Positions 1 through 12,024 of a stretch of 64,000 nt of DNA are shown one piece after another. The stretch's first letter is position 1, and every line of letters starts with the position of its first letter. Origin of the DNA: Porites lobata (taxonomy: Eukaryota > Cnidaria > Anthozoa > Scleractinia > Poritidae); assembly GCA_942486035.1 (NCBI GenBank), contig CALNXK010000032.1, positions 2,338,501 through 2,402,500 on the forward strand, in the 5' to 3' direction. The translations under genes and the position numbers were made by a program. The notes under the pieces were generated by a model. It had not been told where the DNA came from. It was given only the letters and a program-made list of their open reading frames with translations, and did not search any database.

Positions 1-881
1 CCTTACAGCTTTAGAACAAACTACTCAATTAACTCACAAGCGTTCGTACTAGAGGCCCACAAACTCATTGAAAAAAAAAATACCTCGGAGGTTAAATTGG
101 CTGAACGAAAGTCGGCTTTACTACAAAACAATAAAGTGTGAAAAAAAATTCTGCCTTTTGTTCAGTTACAAGGTAACCCTGCCGTTGCATCACCCAACGA
201 GCAACTTTGTCAGCATTAATGTCATCTAATCCAGCCTTTAAAGAGAGAAATATACAAAAAGCCAACGATTATCTTCTAGATTCTCGTCGGAGCAAAAATC
301 TTTGGTCACGTATCACATTCTACCGAACTTGTACGTGTGTGTTTGGCTTGTCCACACTTTGACTTCAACACCGCCGATTGGATCTCCGATAATCTGCATG
401 TGATCTCCAGCTGATATTTACAAACAAAGGGAAAGAAATTTACCTTTCGGTCCAGCAGACGTTGGTGGGGCAGGAACGCGAGACGAACCCCTAAAAACGT
501 CTGCGTTGTGGGCTGTCCATTCGGGGATATCGTGAAAAGAAGACGCGCAAGCTCGCGTTCTCGCGCGGCTCACTTCGCTCGCCCAAATAGGAAAGCTTGC
601 TCGCAGGCTGTGAACCAGACCTTTCAGTATATTCCACTTCCTTATCGATGAACCCTCTTGTCAGTTTGTTTTAGTGAAATCTATTCTTTTTTTAATGAAA
701 ATGAGAAAATAGAATAATTTTCGCTGAGACGTAGTGGAAGAGAGAAAATTTCTCATCAGGGTGGAGAGTAATACGCTGTCCGTGCAGCAGTTCATTAACA
801 TCAATCGAGGGGTGTAATATATACAATTGAACTGGCATATAACTGGAAGTGCTGTTTAAATTTAATATGCGAGTGCCTGTC

Positions 882-884
<3 letters not shown>
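1..884. other. No gene seen
   Basis: No open frame of note. A GC-richer patch at 470-610 (GCGCAAGCTCGCGTTCTCGC and nearby) looks repetitive. A donor-like CGAAAG/GTAAAT exists on the minus strand near 440-450, but no supporting frame was found. Confidence 0.5.
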
Positions 885-916
<32 letters not shown>

Positions 917-917
917 G
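885..917 (+). repeat. (ATT)n microsatellite
   Basis: About eleven consecutive ATT units. Similar shorter (ATT)n tracts occur at about 32450-32500 and 34715-34752. Confidence 0.9.
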
Positions 918-1067
918 GTGGGTCCTGGTGAATCGCACAGCATCGGACTCCGGTTCACTCCACAGCAGTTTCCAGGGAAAGCTGAATTACTCATCTTCAT
1001 CAACGACTCTGAAGACAAGAACGAAGAAACATTTTGCATCAGTGCCTTGTATACGTGACAAAGGTAC

Positions 1068-1350
1068 GTGACTTCCTTCATTGCACTTTGTTTGTCACCC
1101 GTTTCACCCCGTGTTTCCATGGGTGTTTTCAAAAGGAAACTAAAAAAAGCGACATTTTATTTGGAAATTTTAATATGTCACTACAGCGACGGCAACGAGA
1201 ACGTTCAAAAAAGCAATGGGTTAAGATTAGCAAAAAAACAACTTGGTACCTGCAGCCCTCTTTTTTGTACATTTCTCTGCCGTCACTGCACGACTATCAC
1301 GTGAAATTGCCTCATTTTACTTTTTACTCTTGGGGCCATTTTAACTCCGA
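1068..1350 (+). repeat. Interspersed repeat, copy 1
   Basis: Contains GCCGTCACTGCACGACTA followed by an ACGTGAAA..TGCCTCATTT segment, which recurs in inverted orientation at about 5340-5400. The open frames through it (148 and 78 codons) look like repeat translations, not genes. The class of element is unknown. Confidence 0.55.
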
Positions 1351-1500
1351 AGAGAAACTGAAGACAATGCTTATGCAAAATTTTGGGGTGACAAACAGAG
1401 AGCATTATGGTATCAGGGTATGTTACGGTATTTTCTGGAGTGGTCAATTTCTGTTCAGGAGAGTTCGCCTACATCATTAGTAGGCAAAGGGTGGATTCAT

Positions 1501-1617
1501 TTGCAACATACGCGTAAAGCTGTCGCATTTGCCCACCGGAGTTTTTTATTGTTTTTGGGCTTTGAAGTGATAAAAAATTCAGCAGGCAAATGCGACAGCT
1601 ATACGCGTATGTTGCAA
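1501..1617. mobile_element. Palindromic MITE, 117 bp
   Basis: Arms 1501-1533 and 1584-1617 pair almost perfectly (TTGCAACATACGCGT with ACGCGTATGTTGCAA, GCTGTCGCATTTGCC with GGCAAATGCGACAGC), leaving about 50 bp of loop. Confidence 0.75.
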
Positions 1618-2816
1618 GGTGGTAAATACCTATGGACATGAAAAAAATGATAATTTTAGAGAAATTATAGTTGACCATAGGACTCAAAAGAAAACCCCTT
1701 TTAATGTTGTAATATCTGTCGTCTAATTTTCAGGAATTCCGTAAACAAACCGTGGATTTCGACTTATCAGAGGATAGCCGGCGCTAAGTCGTACATGTCA
1801 AATACATATGCTTTGTTTATAAAAACAAATATTTATTTACAATAAACTGTACTTTATTTAAAGAGCATTGTCTTCTTAACTCTGTGCTTAATGTTGGGGA
1901 ATAACTAACGTCCTTGTGGTAGTTCCCTTCTTTATTTCAGTAAGCATCAGATACATAGGATACATCCTTTGATTATTTTTTAACAAAGGTCGTGTTCTAT
2001 GGGGATCAACCATTTACGATTGGTTAGATTGGTCGGGTTTTTTCATGTTCTTTTGGGAAAAAAAACTGTGTTTGGTTGGTGTGGTTGACCAACTTTTTCC
2101 TCCACCTCAGTACTTGGTTGAAAGCGATGGGAAGCGTCCACTGATATTTTAGAAGCGTCGATTTTGATTGTTGCGTCATTACTCGAGGTTGCGTAGCACC
2201 CAGGGTCATAATCTGCAAGCCGTTTTTCTTCATATTTAGGACACAAAAGGTCCGGGAGGTCGGGCTCCCAGGCGTTCCTAGCGGGGACCGTGGAGACTGG
2301 GAATAAGAATCTTGACGACTTTCACTGTATGCCAATGAAACTCGTGATGAGCTAGCCTGCGTAGGAAGCCTTTCTGGGTCCGTAGTTCATGTATGACCCC
2401 ATGGAATGTCCTAAGGCACCATGGGTCAGTTGTTGACCATGAAATGTCCTGAGACACCATCTGTAGTTTGTAGTAAGTGTAGATTTAGAAGCTGCAGTAG
2501 CTGTAGTAAGTGTAGTAGCTGTGAGTGTAGTAGCTGCAGTAAGTGTAGTAGCTGTAGTAAGTGTAGTATGTTTAGTAAGTGTAGTAGCTGTAGTAACTAG
2601 TACGTGTAGTAGCTATAGTAAGTGTAGTAAAGTAGTATCTGTAGTAGGTGTAGTAAGTGTAGTAGCTGCGGTAAGTGTAGTAGGTGTAGTAAGTGTAGTA
2701 GGGCTTAGTAAGTGTAGTATCTGTAGTAGGTGTAGTAAGTGTAGTAGGGCTTAGTAAGTGTAGTATCTGTAGTAGGTGTAGGAAGTGTAGTAAGTGTAGT
2801 AGATGCAGTAGGTGTA

Positions 2817-2985
2817 GTCAGTGATGGATCCAGACTTTCAGATAAGGGGGGGCGGTCATCTAGACCCTGAGATAAGGGGGCGCAGTCTCCAAAAAAATTT
2901 TTTTTGGCCCTTCGGGCCTCATTTTGGTCGAAAAATAAGGGGGGGGCAGGCCACTCGGGCCCCTCCCCTGAATCCGCCGCTGAGT
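2817..2985 (+). mobile_element. MITE with CAGTGRYGGATCCAG ends, copy 1
   Basis: Begins CAGTGATGGATCCAGAC and ends CCCCTGAATCCGCCGCTGA. The interior runs through AGATAAGGGGG and GGCCCTTCGGGCCTC. It aligns with the inverted copy at 3059-3224: both read as MDPDFQIRGGG-like and ADPDLQIRRGG-like when translated on opposite strands. Confidence 0.7.
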
Positions 2986-3058
2986 GCAGTAGCTCTAGTA
3001 ACTGTAGTATGTGTAGTACTAGCTCTTATAGCTACCACACTTTTTACTGCCACTACAC

Positions 3059-3224
3059 TCAGTGGCGGATCCGGGGGGCCTGGCTCCCCCCTTACTTTTC
3101 GAGCAAAATGAGGCCCAAAGGGCGGAAAAAAGTTTGTTTGGAGACCAGTCCCCCCCCTTCTCTCAGGGTGTGGATGACCGCTACCCCCCCTCCTTATCTG
3201 AAGGTCTGGATCCGCCACTGACAC
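3059..3224 (-). mobile_element. MITE with CAGTGGCGGATCC ends, copy 2 (inverted)
   Basis: Runs from CTCAGTGGCGGATCCGGG to GGTCTGGATCCGCCACTGA. It is the same family as the copy at 2817-2985 but in opposite orientation. The two copies are separated by a 70-bp palindromic spacer made of minisatellite units. Confidence 0.7.
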
Positions 3225-3420
3225 TTACTACAGATACTACACTAACTACATATACTACCCTTACTACACTTACGCCAGCTACTACACTTACTACACATAC
3301 TACAGCTACTACACTTACTACAGCTACTACAGTTACTGCAGCGACTACTACATGGGGTCACAATTCTGTGCCTAGAGGCACGACATGGCACTAGTGTCTC
3401 AGGACATTTTATGGGGTCAT

Positions 3421-4860
3421 GCATAAACTACTAACCCGCTTCCGTTTAGTTTCGGAGCCAAAAAAACCCGAGGAACAGGATTTTCGGTTTTGACCGCGCG
3501 AGAAATGAAACGAGAGCCATTTTTTTGCGCGGTCTTTGACTCTTGTTCCTCGTTCTTTACTCCTAAACCGCACAGAAACGCTTGCTACGGAGGCTAGTGA
3601 TGAGCATGTGGTTTTATTTTCGGCGATGATTGAGGTGATGCGCGTAGTTGATCACTTTCTGGCTTTTAGCAATGAAGTAATTTTCCCCGAATCAAGGCCC
3701 TTGATTTCCGTGTATTCATACACGCGCATTAAAAAGCAAATACCCTGAAGATACTCTATCGTCGATAAAGTGGGGCGTGAAAATATCAGTATAGCGGAGG
3801 AAATCCTGTTTCGTGGTGTATTGAGGCATTATGTTTCTCAGAATGTTGACGCAATAGAGAGAAGTGGTCACACGTCACGTTGCCATGGTAGCAAAATTTT
3901 TGGATGACGACAAAAAAATTCGCACTGCTTCAAACTTCATCGATCTTATTCAATTTCATTTAATTTGTCAAATGTTGGCGAAAGTTTCTGGATTTAACCC
4001 GAAAGGACCGTATCTGAGTTTAGAAAAAAAAGAAACTTTTTTGTGTTGTGTTCACCAACTCTGTAAAGCGGGCGCGTGAAATTAGGAAGTTTTATGTCGC
4101 AGTCGTGCAACGACAGCTAAGAAATGTACAAAAAAAGCGTGCTGCACGTGCAAAGTTGTTTTACACAGTTAAACCTATGGTCGGGTTTTTTTTTTGCCGT
4201 TCGTTGCTTAAAAGGGACCTTAAGGTGACTCCTTAGTAGAAGAACCTAACATACATTGTAGATGAAACTTGGTACACTGATGTAAAAGGTCAAGAAGATG
4301 ATAAAAAAGTAATAAAAATTGGGGGTCACCTTGCTCGTGTTGACGTCACAATGCTGACAAATACGGCTATTTAGGACCCTTTTACAAAAACTGCGGGCAG
4401 CCCAAAACTAGACAAAAAGGAGAGATTGTTTCGATGATGCATGTGGTATCGCACAGAATTTGTTTTTAATGTATCGTCTATCCACTTACGTACCAGAAAA
4501 ATGCCTTTTAATGCTCTTGTTTTTACTTTACTCTCCAAAGTAGAATTAAATTGGACACGCGCTCTTCGACCCGTGATAGCTCAATCCGTACAATTTAGTA
4601 AAATTGCCAAAAAACTGAACATAGATTTGTGCCATTTTTTTCTCATCGAAAGGAAGCACTGTCGTTATTAAAATAATGAAATAAAACATGGGGGTCACCG
4701 TACTCGTTTTTGCGGTAGAGCTGCAGAAAGTGCGCACCAAATGCATTTTCTCGGATTTTTGAGAGAGGACTGGGGCGAGTTTCAAAATAGAATGTATGTG
4801 AAAGGGGGAAGAAAGTATTAAAAAATCCGTTTTTACAGAATTTACATCGAGATATCACGT
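3421..4860. other. Degenerate repeat-rich segment, possibly decayed coding sequence
   Basis: Short plus-strand frames follow each other at 3536-3748, 3864-4079, 4048-4236 and 4441-4671, as expected of a decayed coding element, but no domain is recognisable. GGGGGTCACC followed by an ACTCGTnTT-like segment occurs twice (near 4321 and 4690), pointing to repeat content. No function is proposed. Confidence 0.35.
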
Positions 4861-5335
4861 TTAGGACACAATGTGATAAAGAAAGCGTTTAAATGAAAAT
4901 CAAGTGAGTAAGCACAAGTTAAACATCCACTATCGAGGTTCTCCGTGAGGAAGTCGAACTTCGCAACACGCGTACTGCTTACGTTATGCACATTCCCAAC
5001 ACATCGAGTCTCACCTGGGCAAGAAACAACAGCAAGCAAAAATTCCAATAGCGTTTATCTTCAGTAAATTTCATTTTAGTAATGTTACTTCACATGCTCT
5101 TTTTTACGGCGACCATCTTGTTATGCGCAGTGCAAAACCAGGGAAGCACCTTAAGATCCGAGGACGGCGACGGTAGCAAAAACGTCGCTGAAAAAGTGAA
5201 TTCGTGTTTTTTCAATCTTCATCGCGATTACTCCAAGTCACTAACTTCGCAAATGTAGGTGAGCCCTCCTAAGTTGTATTCTTAAGAACCATATCCAAGT
5301 TAAGAAAGAGAGAGGAAATTTCGTGGTCGCTTGTG

Positions 5336-5402
5336 TACTTCCTTGTGAAACGAGAAATGAGGCATTTTCACGTTGTAGTCGTGCAGTGACGGCACAATCA
5401 AA
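5336..5402 (-). repeat. Interspersed repeat, copy 2 (partial)
   Basis: Reverse complement of the 1275-1320 segment: GCCGTCACTGCACGACTA and TGCCTCATTTCTCG. Only the 3' part of the family is present. Confidence 0.55.
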
Positions 5403-5554
5403 GTACTCCTCTTTGTGGCCTTTGTGATTTTTATCGCTGGCGTTTTCAGAGTGCTAAGGTGTCCCCTTAGTGGGGGCTTAAAAAGAATCCCTTGTCGCAT
5501 CAATAGAGGTAGTAGATACAAAGATGATGTAAACATTTTTTCCGGGACCAATTT

Positions 5555-5640
5555 TTTCCCCTAAAATGGTGGTGTTCAGTATCGCAAATGGTCCCCAAAA
5601 TTGACCGCAAATGATCCTCGACCGAGAGTCAGAGAATGAT
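5555..5640 (+). repeat. Terminal arm of a CAGTAYCGCAAATG element
   Basis: Reads CAGTATCGCAAATGGTCCCC then GACCGCAAATGATCCTCGAC. The matching inverted arm lies at 15903-16007 (reverse complement CAGTACCGCAAATGATACCC, then GACCGCAAATGATCCTCAAC). They may be solo arms of separate copies. Confidence 0.6.
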
Positions 5641-5784
5641 CCCTTAAGGAAAATCAGAATGGCTTGGACTCAAGCTACTGGATCATCGTGTCTTGTTTAT
5701 TATTACAACAAAAAGCATTCAACGGAATAAATTTGTCTTCATAAATAACTGCAGAAAAGAAAGTAACTGTAAAACTACACCTCT

Positions 5785-8700
5785 TTCCTGTTAGATGAAG
5801 AATATGTCGGCTTAATTAAGAAAACAATCACTGATGTAGCAAATGAATATGCGAACAATAACGAGATTGATGCCATTCTATTATGGGACACCATGAAGAT
5901 GCAAATTAGGTCAAGCTCTCTAAACTATGCAAGGAGAAAGAAAGCTAAAATGAAATCACTTGAGTTAAAACTTGAATCTGAAATATTGTGTCTCCAAAAG
6001 AGGTTAGAAGAAAACAACATTTCTGAGAATGAGAAAGTCCAGATTTGTAGTAAAATAGATGTTAAGATTCTACAAAGAGAAGAAATTTCAAAATATAAAA
6101 CTCGAGGAGCAATATTAAGATCCAAGTCTCGGTGGCATAATGAAGGAGAGAAAAATACAAAATACTTCCTAACCTTGGAAAAACGACATTTCAATAAAAA
6201 ACCATCAAACACCTCACATTAGCAAATGATAATGTCGTCAATACAGATAGCGAGATCCTAGAAGAAGCAAAATCCTTCTATCAGAATCTTTATTCTTCAG
6301 CTAATACGCAACCCGACACAACGGAAGAAAATATGTTTTTCCCAGACGGAAATACTCTTATCCTAAATGAGCAACAGCAAAAACAGTGTGAAGGCTTCCT
6401 GACTGCCTCTGAATGTTTAGAAAGTTTAAAATCGATGGAATCAAACAAAAGCGCGCTGGAAGTGACGGCCTCCCAGCCGAATTCTATAAAATCTTTTGGA
6501 ATGAAATCAATGAGCATCTGTTAAATGCCTTAAATTGTGCATATGCAAAAAGTCTCTTATCGATTACTCAAAGAAGAGGATTGATTACTCTCATACCAAA
6601 GAAGAACAAACCCACCAACCTGCTAAAAAACTGGAGGCCTATCACCCTGCTTTATTGCGATTACAAAATGGCGACCGCGCAGGGGGTGGGGCAGCCCCCC
6701 ACTTTTTTGGCTGTTGATGTTCGAACATTGAATGTTCAACTGGAAATATTTAAGGTGTTGATGAAGGACGGAGAATTTACCTGTTTTGATGACATTTTAG
6801 CCAAGATCAAGCAGCTTTCTGAAATCATAACCCTATGTAAACTTCTTCTTGTAAATCCAGCAACCAGTGCAGCAGACGAGAGATCCTTTTCTTCTGCTCG
6901 GAGACTGAAAACGTGGCTACGCTCGACGATGACACAAGCAAGATTTAGCAATCTGACAATACTTAATACCCACAAGCAGAGAACAGACAAACTTTGTCTT
7001 ATAGATGTTCCCAATGAGTTTGCAGCTCTCAATGAAAATCGAAAAAGCAACTTTGACACCTTCAAAGAATCTGACTTAAAAATGTCCGGGTTACACTCAT
7101 CCGTTGCGTCTGTTGGGTTTAGCTTAGAAGTTAGTCTATTCATTTAAATTTGGTCAAAGGTGAAGGCCAGTTTGTTACTCGTTGTTTTATAAGAATTAAA
7201 GCCGATTAACTTCACTTTTGGCAGTTTTAGATCCATTTCTTTCAGAAGACCGGACCCCCTAGTTGGCTCACGCTAACGCGTTCGCATTAGCCCCCCCCCC
7301 CCCACACTTGAAAATCCGCTCCGCGGGCCCTGTACCAAATCCATTGCAAGTAGAATACGAAAGGTACTAACAAAGATAATTAACAACGATCAAACTGGTT
7401 TTCTAAAAGGCCGATTCATCGGAGAAAACATCAGACTTATTGATAGTATTATTGATTACACAAATGCAGAAAAAATCCCCGGTCTACTACTGTTTGTCGA
7501 CTTCGAAAAAGCCTTCGATAGTATTGAATGGTCCTTTATAGAAAAAACTCTGAAGTATTATAATTTTGGAACCTCTCTGGTTACTTGGGTAATAGTATTT
7601 TATACCGATATCAGCAGCTGTGTTCTGAACAACGGATGGTCTTCGGAATTTTTCAACTTAGGTCGCGGTGTGAGACAGGGATGCCCGCTGTCCCCATATT
7701 TATTTATTTTATGCGCTGAAATACTAGGTAATACAGTAAGGAAATATAATGAGGTCCTTGGAATAAAGATTTTTCATACTGAGTGTAAGTTACGACTCTG
7801 ATTTTGGATGGCTCCAAGTCCTCCTTTTTGAGGTCTCTGTACTTACTTGATCCTTTTGCTTCCATATCGGGTTTGAAGGTCAACTATGAAAAAACTGAAG
7901 CCCTCTGGATTGGCGCCTCTAAAAGTTCTAATCTCACTTTCCCTGAAGTAAACCAATAATTTGGGCAAACGAGAAGGTCTTCGCCTTGCGAGTGTGGTTT
8001 TCGACTTTGGAAGATAGGTCTCTTAATTCTAACTTTATTGAGAAAATTGAGAAAATAATGGGTATCTTAGATAATTGGTCGGCTAGAAGACTGACCCTCT
8101 TGGGTAAAATTACAATCATAAAAACTCTAGCCGTATCACAAATCGTTTACATATTGTCATCTCTTCCAACACCTCCTGACATACTCAAGACAATCAACTC
8201 TATATTGTACGATTTCCTTTGGGACGGTAAGGGCGATAAAATCAAAAGGACGACAATGATAAATAATTACGCGAAAGGAGGACTTAAGATGTTAGATATT
8301 CAAAGCTTTAATGAATCCTTGAAAATGAAATGGATCCAAGGGTATCTAAATGAAGAAAATAAAGGGAAGTGGAAACTTTTTTTTGACCATTACTTAGGGA
8401 AGTGCGGAGGAAAACTATTGTTCCGAGGCAATTTGAAACAGCAAGATTCTACACTGCTCAACCTCAAGGACCCATCATACAGTACTGGACAAAATTTAAT
8501 TACAAAGACAATAACCTCGATTTTGCCTCCACATATATATATGGTACAACTCTTACATTGGAATTGAAAATCGTCCATTCTTCTACAGATCATGGCTGAG
8601 CGCGGGGATAAAGGAGATTGGAGATCTGTTAGATAACGACCAGAATTTTCTAAGCTATAACGCCTTCATAGATAAATATAGCATTAAAACCAACTATCTC

Positions 8701-9801
8701 GAATATCACAAAGTGATATCTGCTGTAGCACATTATAAGAAAGTACACTCTACAGCCTGTCATGACCCAACTCCAAAAGATCCAGTTGATACCCTTCTGT
8801 CTCACACCAAAGTTTCCAGGAAAATTTATGAATGTCTAATAAACGAAAAAGCTTCTATACCATCAAGGAGTCAGGGAAAGTGGTTGGAAGAGAGAGACAT
8901 AGATTGTAATCTTAGTATAACAGTAAACTGGGAAAATACGTACTGCCTATCATCTCTGTGTACAAGAGAGTCAAAGCTTAGGGCGTTCCAATTTAAATTC
9001 CTTCACAGAAAAATAGCCACAAATGACTTTCTGTACAAAATGGGTATCGAACAAACAGATTCCTGCTCCTTTTGCGAGGAGCAAAAAGAATCCCTTGTTC
9101 ATCTATTCTGGACTTGCAAATACACTCAGAACTTCTGGAAGAGCATGTTCGAGTGGATATCTCAAAATTTCAAAGATTTAGAAAACGTCTCTCCCTCCTT
9201 GTCTCTCTGTTTCGGTCTTATTGACGACGTAAAAGACCTTCTCTTTCATCACCTACTACTTATAGCTAAACATTACATATACACCTGCAGACTTGGGAAC
9301 AAGCTTTCTAAGCTGTAGGTGTATATACAGGTACTTATGAACTCGATAGAAATTGAAAAGCATATTGCATTCCAAAACGTCTTTGTACGGAAATGGTTTC
9401 GTTTTAAAAATAAAATCTCACAAAATCTATTGCATTAACAATATATAAGAAGCGTAAAACGTACAATCCCTTGACTTGAAATCAAATATCTTATATGACT
9501 TTTAGTGTGATTTTATTTTGCTATATGTATATACTTTTTGCTTGATTTATTTGTTTATTTTAGTCTCGTACCTTTCTGTTTTTGGTGGCAATATTTGTTT
9601 TCTTTGTTTAGTCATACAAATTAGTTGCATACTCGAAACATCTCCACGTATTTCAATTGCTTTGTAAAATGTAGAATCCCTTGACTTGAAATCAAATATC
9701 TTGTATGACTTTTTGCGTGATTTATTTTACTATATGTATATACTACAATGTATGTCAATACTTGTTGCGGCAATAAAAAAAAATTAAGTAATAAAAAAAA
9801 A
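5785..9801 (+). mobile_element. Dead L1/Tx1-like LINE, 5' truncated, with nested hAT insertion
   Basis: Pieces of one non-LTR ORF2 follow each other in order. 5785-6220 is the linker after the endonuclease, with SRWHNEGEKNTKYFLTLEKR. 6210-6675 holds the first RT motifs (SDGLPAEFYKIFW, LIPKKN, NWRPITLL). 7333-7790 holds QTGFLKGRFIGENIRL, the palm motif FVDFEKAFDSIEW and GVRQGCPLSPYLF. 7800-8570 is thumb and connection. 8713-9318 is the C-terminal region with the Cys/His knuckle CSFCEEQKESLVHLFWTC. The endonuclease domain is missing, the YADD catalytic box is deleted, frameshifts and stops are present, and a hAT fragment splits the RT. The 3' region to about 9801 contains two copies of a 70-bp unit (from 9461 and 9671) and ends in A-rich sequence. 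Such elements copy by target-primed reverse transcription; this copy cannot. Confidence 0.88.
6680..7332 (+). mobile_element. hAT-type DNA transposon remnant inserted in the LINE
   Basis: The segment begins CAGGGGGTGGG and ends GGGCCCTG, short inverted termini of the hAT type. Removing it restores the LINE reading (NWRPITLL..CDYK then TKSIASRIRKVL). Inside, the frame to 7144 encodes the hATC dimerisation region: NPATSAADERSFSSARRLKTW, then LRSTMTQARFSNLTILN. Only this C-terminal part survives, without the DDE/RNase H-like catalytic core, so it is non-autonomous. No clean 8-bp target duplication is visible. Confidence 0.8.
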
Positions 9802-10964
9802 ACTACACTTAAGACTTTACTCAATCAATGAAACATGAATAAATGCAAATAAGAAATAAAATTTAAAAGAATCATTAAAAAAAGACAGTTCTGGAGCAGT
9901 AATGTGGTGACTTGCTTAATCAGTTACTGGATAACATTTAAGCTAAACTCCAACATACTGTAGTTACATTAGAAACAATACTTTTTAGAAGAAATGGGTT
10001 CTCAAATCCATTCTATCGAATACTCAGTATAAAGTTAAGAAAAATATTATTTTTGTAACTAGGGAAAGTCTGTAAAACCGAGCCCAAATACAAATTCGCT
10101 GCAATGTGGATAATTCTAATATACTCTCTTTTTTTCCATAAAAATGTGTTTTATAAGAATATCGAGCCTGAAATTTGCAAAATCTTAAGAATATTTCAAG
10201 AATAAACCCGAGGCTGAGATTTCGAAAAAGATGATTATTTTGAATGATGAAAATCTAAAAGAAGGTTTTTTTTCAACTAACCGTATCAAATTATTCCTTC
10301 CTCCCACGGCAAAACTACCCAACAAAACATAGAAACCTGCATTAGTGATAGCCAAATGATCAGTGCTAATGACAGTTCGATGAACGGTACATGAAATACA
10401 TATCTATGGAATACAGTAAAAAAAAAATGAACAAACCGCAAAAAGGATATTATAAATTCTTCCTTTTTCAATTATAATTCAAGAATAATACAAGAACATT
10501 TCCAGGCTAAAATCGGTGGGAAAAAAAAGAATATTCAGCCTGGCTCGAAAAAACAACATTCTTGTATAAAAAAAAGAGTGTAGGTACGCTTACGCTTACT
10601 AGTTCTTCCGTTTCTAATTCCTTGATTTTGTATCTTTGTCCGTCTCCAGCAGGGTTAACCCTCCTGAGCAGCAAAGGCACAAGAAATGAATACACACACA
10701 AGAGCCATAATAGGACTATTATGGCTCTTGACACACACTATTACCGATTATTTCCTTATAGCTTGTCGTGACACTTTCACGGACTGTGGTTACTACCGGA
10801 AACCTGTACAAAGCGATAAATTCAGCGGGGTCATATTTCCGTTTTCTCCGATCAGTGTTCAAATCAAAAGACGAGTTTCCTGCTTGACGCCGGGGGTAGG
10901 TATGTGCCGCCCGATTAGGTAAAGCTTTTGCACCGTTTTGGTCTGAAAACGGGTAACGACTTTA
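9802..10964. other. AT-rich segment without a gene
   Basis: Apart from the hairpin at 10699, I see only short frames without coding character. The minus-strand frame 10507-10734 (RRVNPAGDGQRYKIKELETE and on) has a coding look over about 35 residues and may be a repeat-derived fragment. Confidence 0.4.
10699..10730. repeat. Perfect 15-bp-arm hairpin
   Basis: CAAGAGCCATAATAG, 2-nt loop, CTATTATGGCTCTTG. A shorter relative, CAAGAGCCATTATGGCTCTTG without its last base counted twice, is at 61168-61188. Confidence 0.85.
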
Positions 10965-11216
10965 CCCAGTTAGGTCTTTTTTCGAGGGAAGGACGTACAC
11001 ATCGTTTCAATTCCAAATAGTCCAGTAACCGACGTCGGAAAATTGTCGTTTCGTTCACCCACGGGTCAGAAAAGGTTTGATACCGGATTTTGGTAGAACA
11101 AGATCTCTTGATCATTGCCTAATAATTTGTAAGGTCGAGGTTTGGTATAGATTTCGAGTAAACGGCGTTTTTATATCACGCACTTTACAGTGCTGCATGA
11201 AAACGAGGCTGGAGCC
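10965..11216 (+). repeat. Left arm of a 4-kb inverted-repeat structure
   Basis: Its reverse complement matches pieces of 14553-15140. Shared blocks include GGCTCCAGCCTCGTTTTCAT, TATAAAAACGYCGTTTACTC, CAAATTATTAGGCAATGA, CCAAAATCCGGTATCAAACC and GAACGAAACGACAATTTTCC. Confidence 0.75.
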
Positions 11217-12024
11217 TGAATCATCATTTACTTCCTAATTCTTTGTTAAAAAATCGCTAAAAATGGTAACTTACTTGAACTATAAGTGTATTTAATTGCT
11301 GCGGAGCGACCATAGGGAGCGAGCAGCAACATAATCAGGATTTAAGGGAAATATATAAGGGGCAACGAATTCTCGAATTCATCACTTTTTACCACAATGC
11401 ATTGCATTTAACCAGAGTGCATTGCGCCACGAACAATTCAAATAAAAACACGGGGAGGTTCGCATCGTTCGCTTCCCAGACTCAGAGTATTTTCTACAGC
11501 ACGGTTAGAGGTCGCACCAAATTTAAGACACGCAGGATAGGAGTCTTTCAGATGAGTGCGATGGTTAAGTTAGGGATTGGATTTCAATTCAAGAGCCTTT
11601 GACTCGTCCGGGTGTTAAACCTGATGAGAAGATGAGCATTTGCTCTTCGACTCCGCAACACGGGGGATATACAAATTCCAGCTTGCTAGAAGGTGATGTG
11701 AAAGTGAGAGAACTGTTATGCCATGCTATTCTTAAAAACCTGTATGAGCCGAAAATGGATGTGATTTTGACCATTCGCTTCAAAATAACAGCGGAAATCG
11801 AGATAACAAAACATGTTTTGTGTCCTACGTTGTAGGAGAGGACGTGTATCGGGGTTTTGAAAAGCATAATTATGTTCTTTCATTCATTCATTGCCATGGA
11901 ATATGCGTTTACATTGCTTTTTTACTGTTAATAGCTCGATTAATGCGGCTGGCGATCATCTTGCCGGCGGAAGTTTCATGGAAAAGGCATTAAATTAAAG
12001 ACTTTTCCTATATCTACGTAGTCA

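Larger units (their letters stand above)
2399..3420. repeat. Palindromic (foldback) GTAGTA minisatellite with nested MITEs
   Basis: 2461-2815 is a tandem array of 6-12-bp variants of GTAGTAAGTGTAGTAGCTGT. At 3222-3352 the reverse complement appears (ACTTACTACAGCTACTAC type). Outside both arrays lie inverted flanks, with GTCCTGAGACACCAT near 2446 against GTCTCAGGACAT near 3392 and CATGGGGTCA-like segments. Inside, the arms meet two inverted MITE copies and a small palindromic centre near 2990-3058. The short open frames here (SVVAVVSVV-like and TTLTTATT-like) are only translations of the array. Confidence 0.85.

Noticed and set aside
1..600. Minus-strand exon with donor near 445
   Set aside because: The donor-like sequence has no convincing frame or homology behind it.
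1034..1480. 148-codon plus-strand frame
   Set aside because: It overlaps an interspersed repeat with an inverted copy at 5336-5402 and has no domain; two other frames are open across the same repeat.
2521..2754. 77-codon frame rich in Val/Ser and its Thr-rich mirror at 3062-3394
   Set aside because: It is a direct translation of the GTAGTA minisatellite; a frame without stops is expected from the repeat unit.
6413..7147. A single 244-codon host gene
   Set aside because: The frame is a chance fusion of LINE RT sequence (to about 6678) with a hATC transposase fragment.
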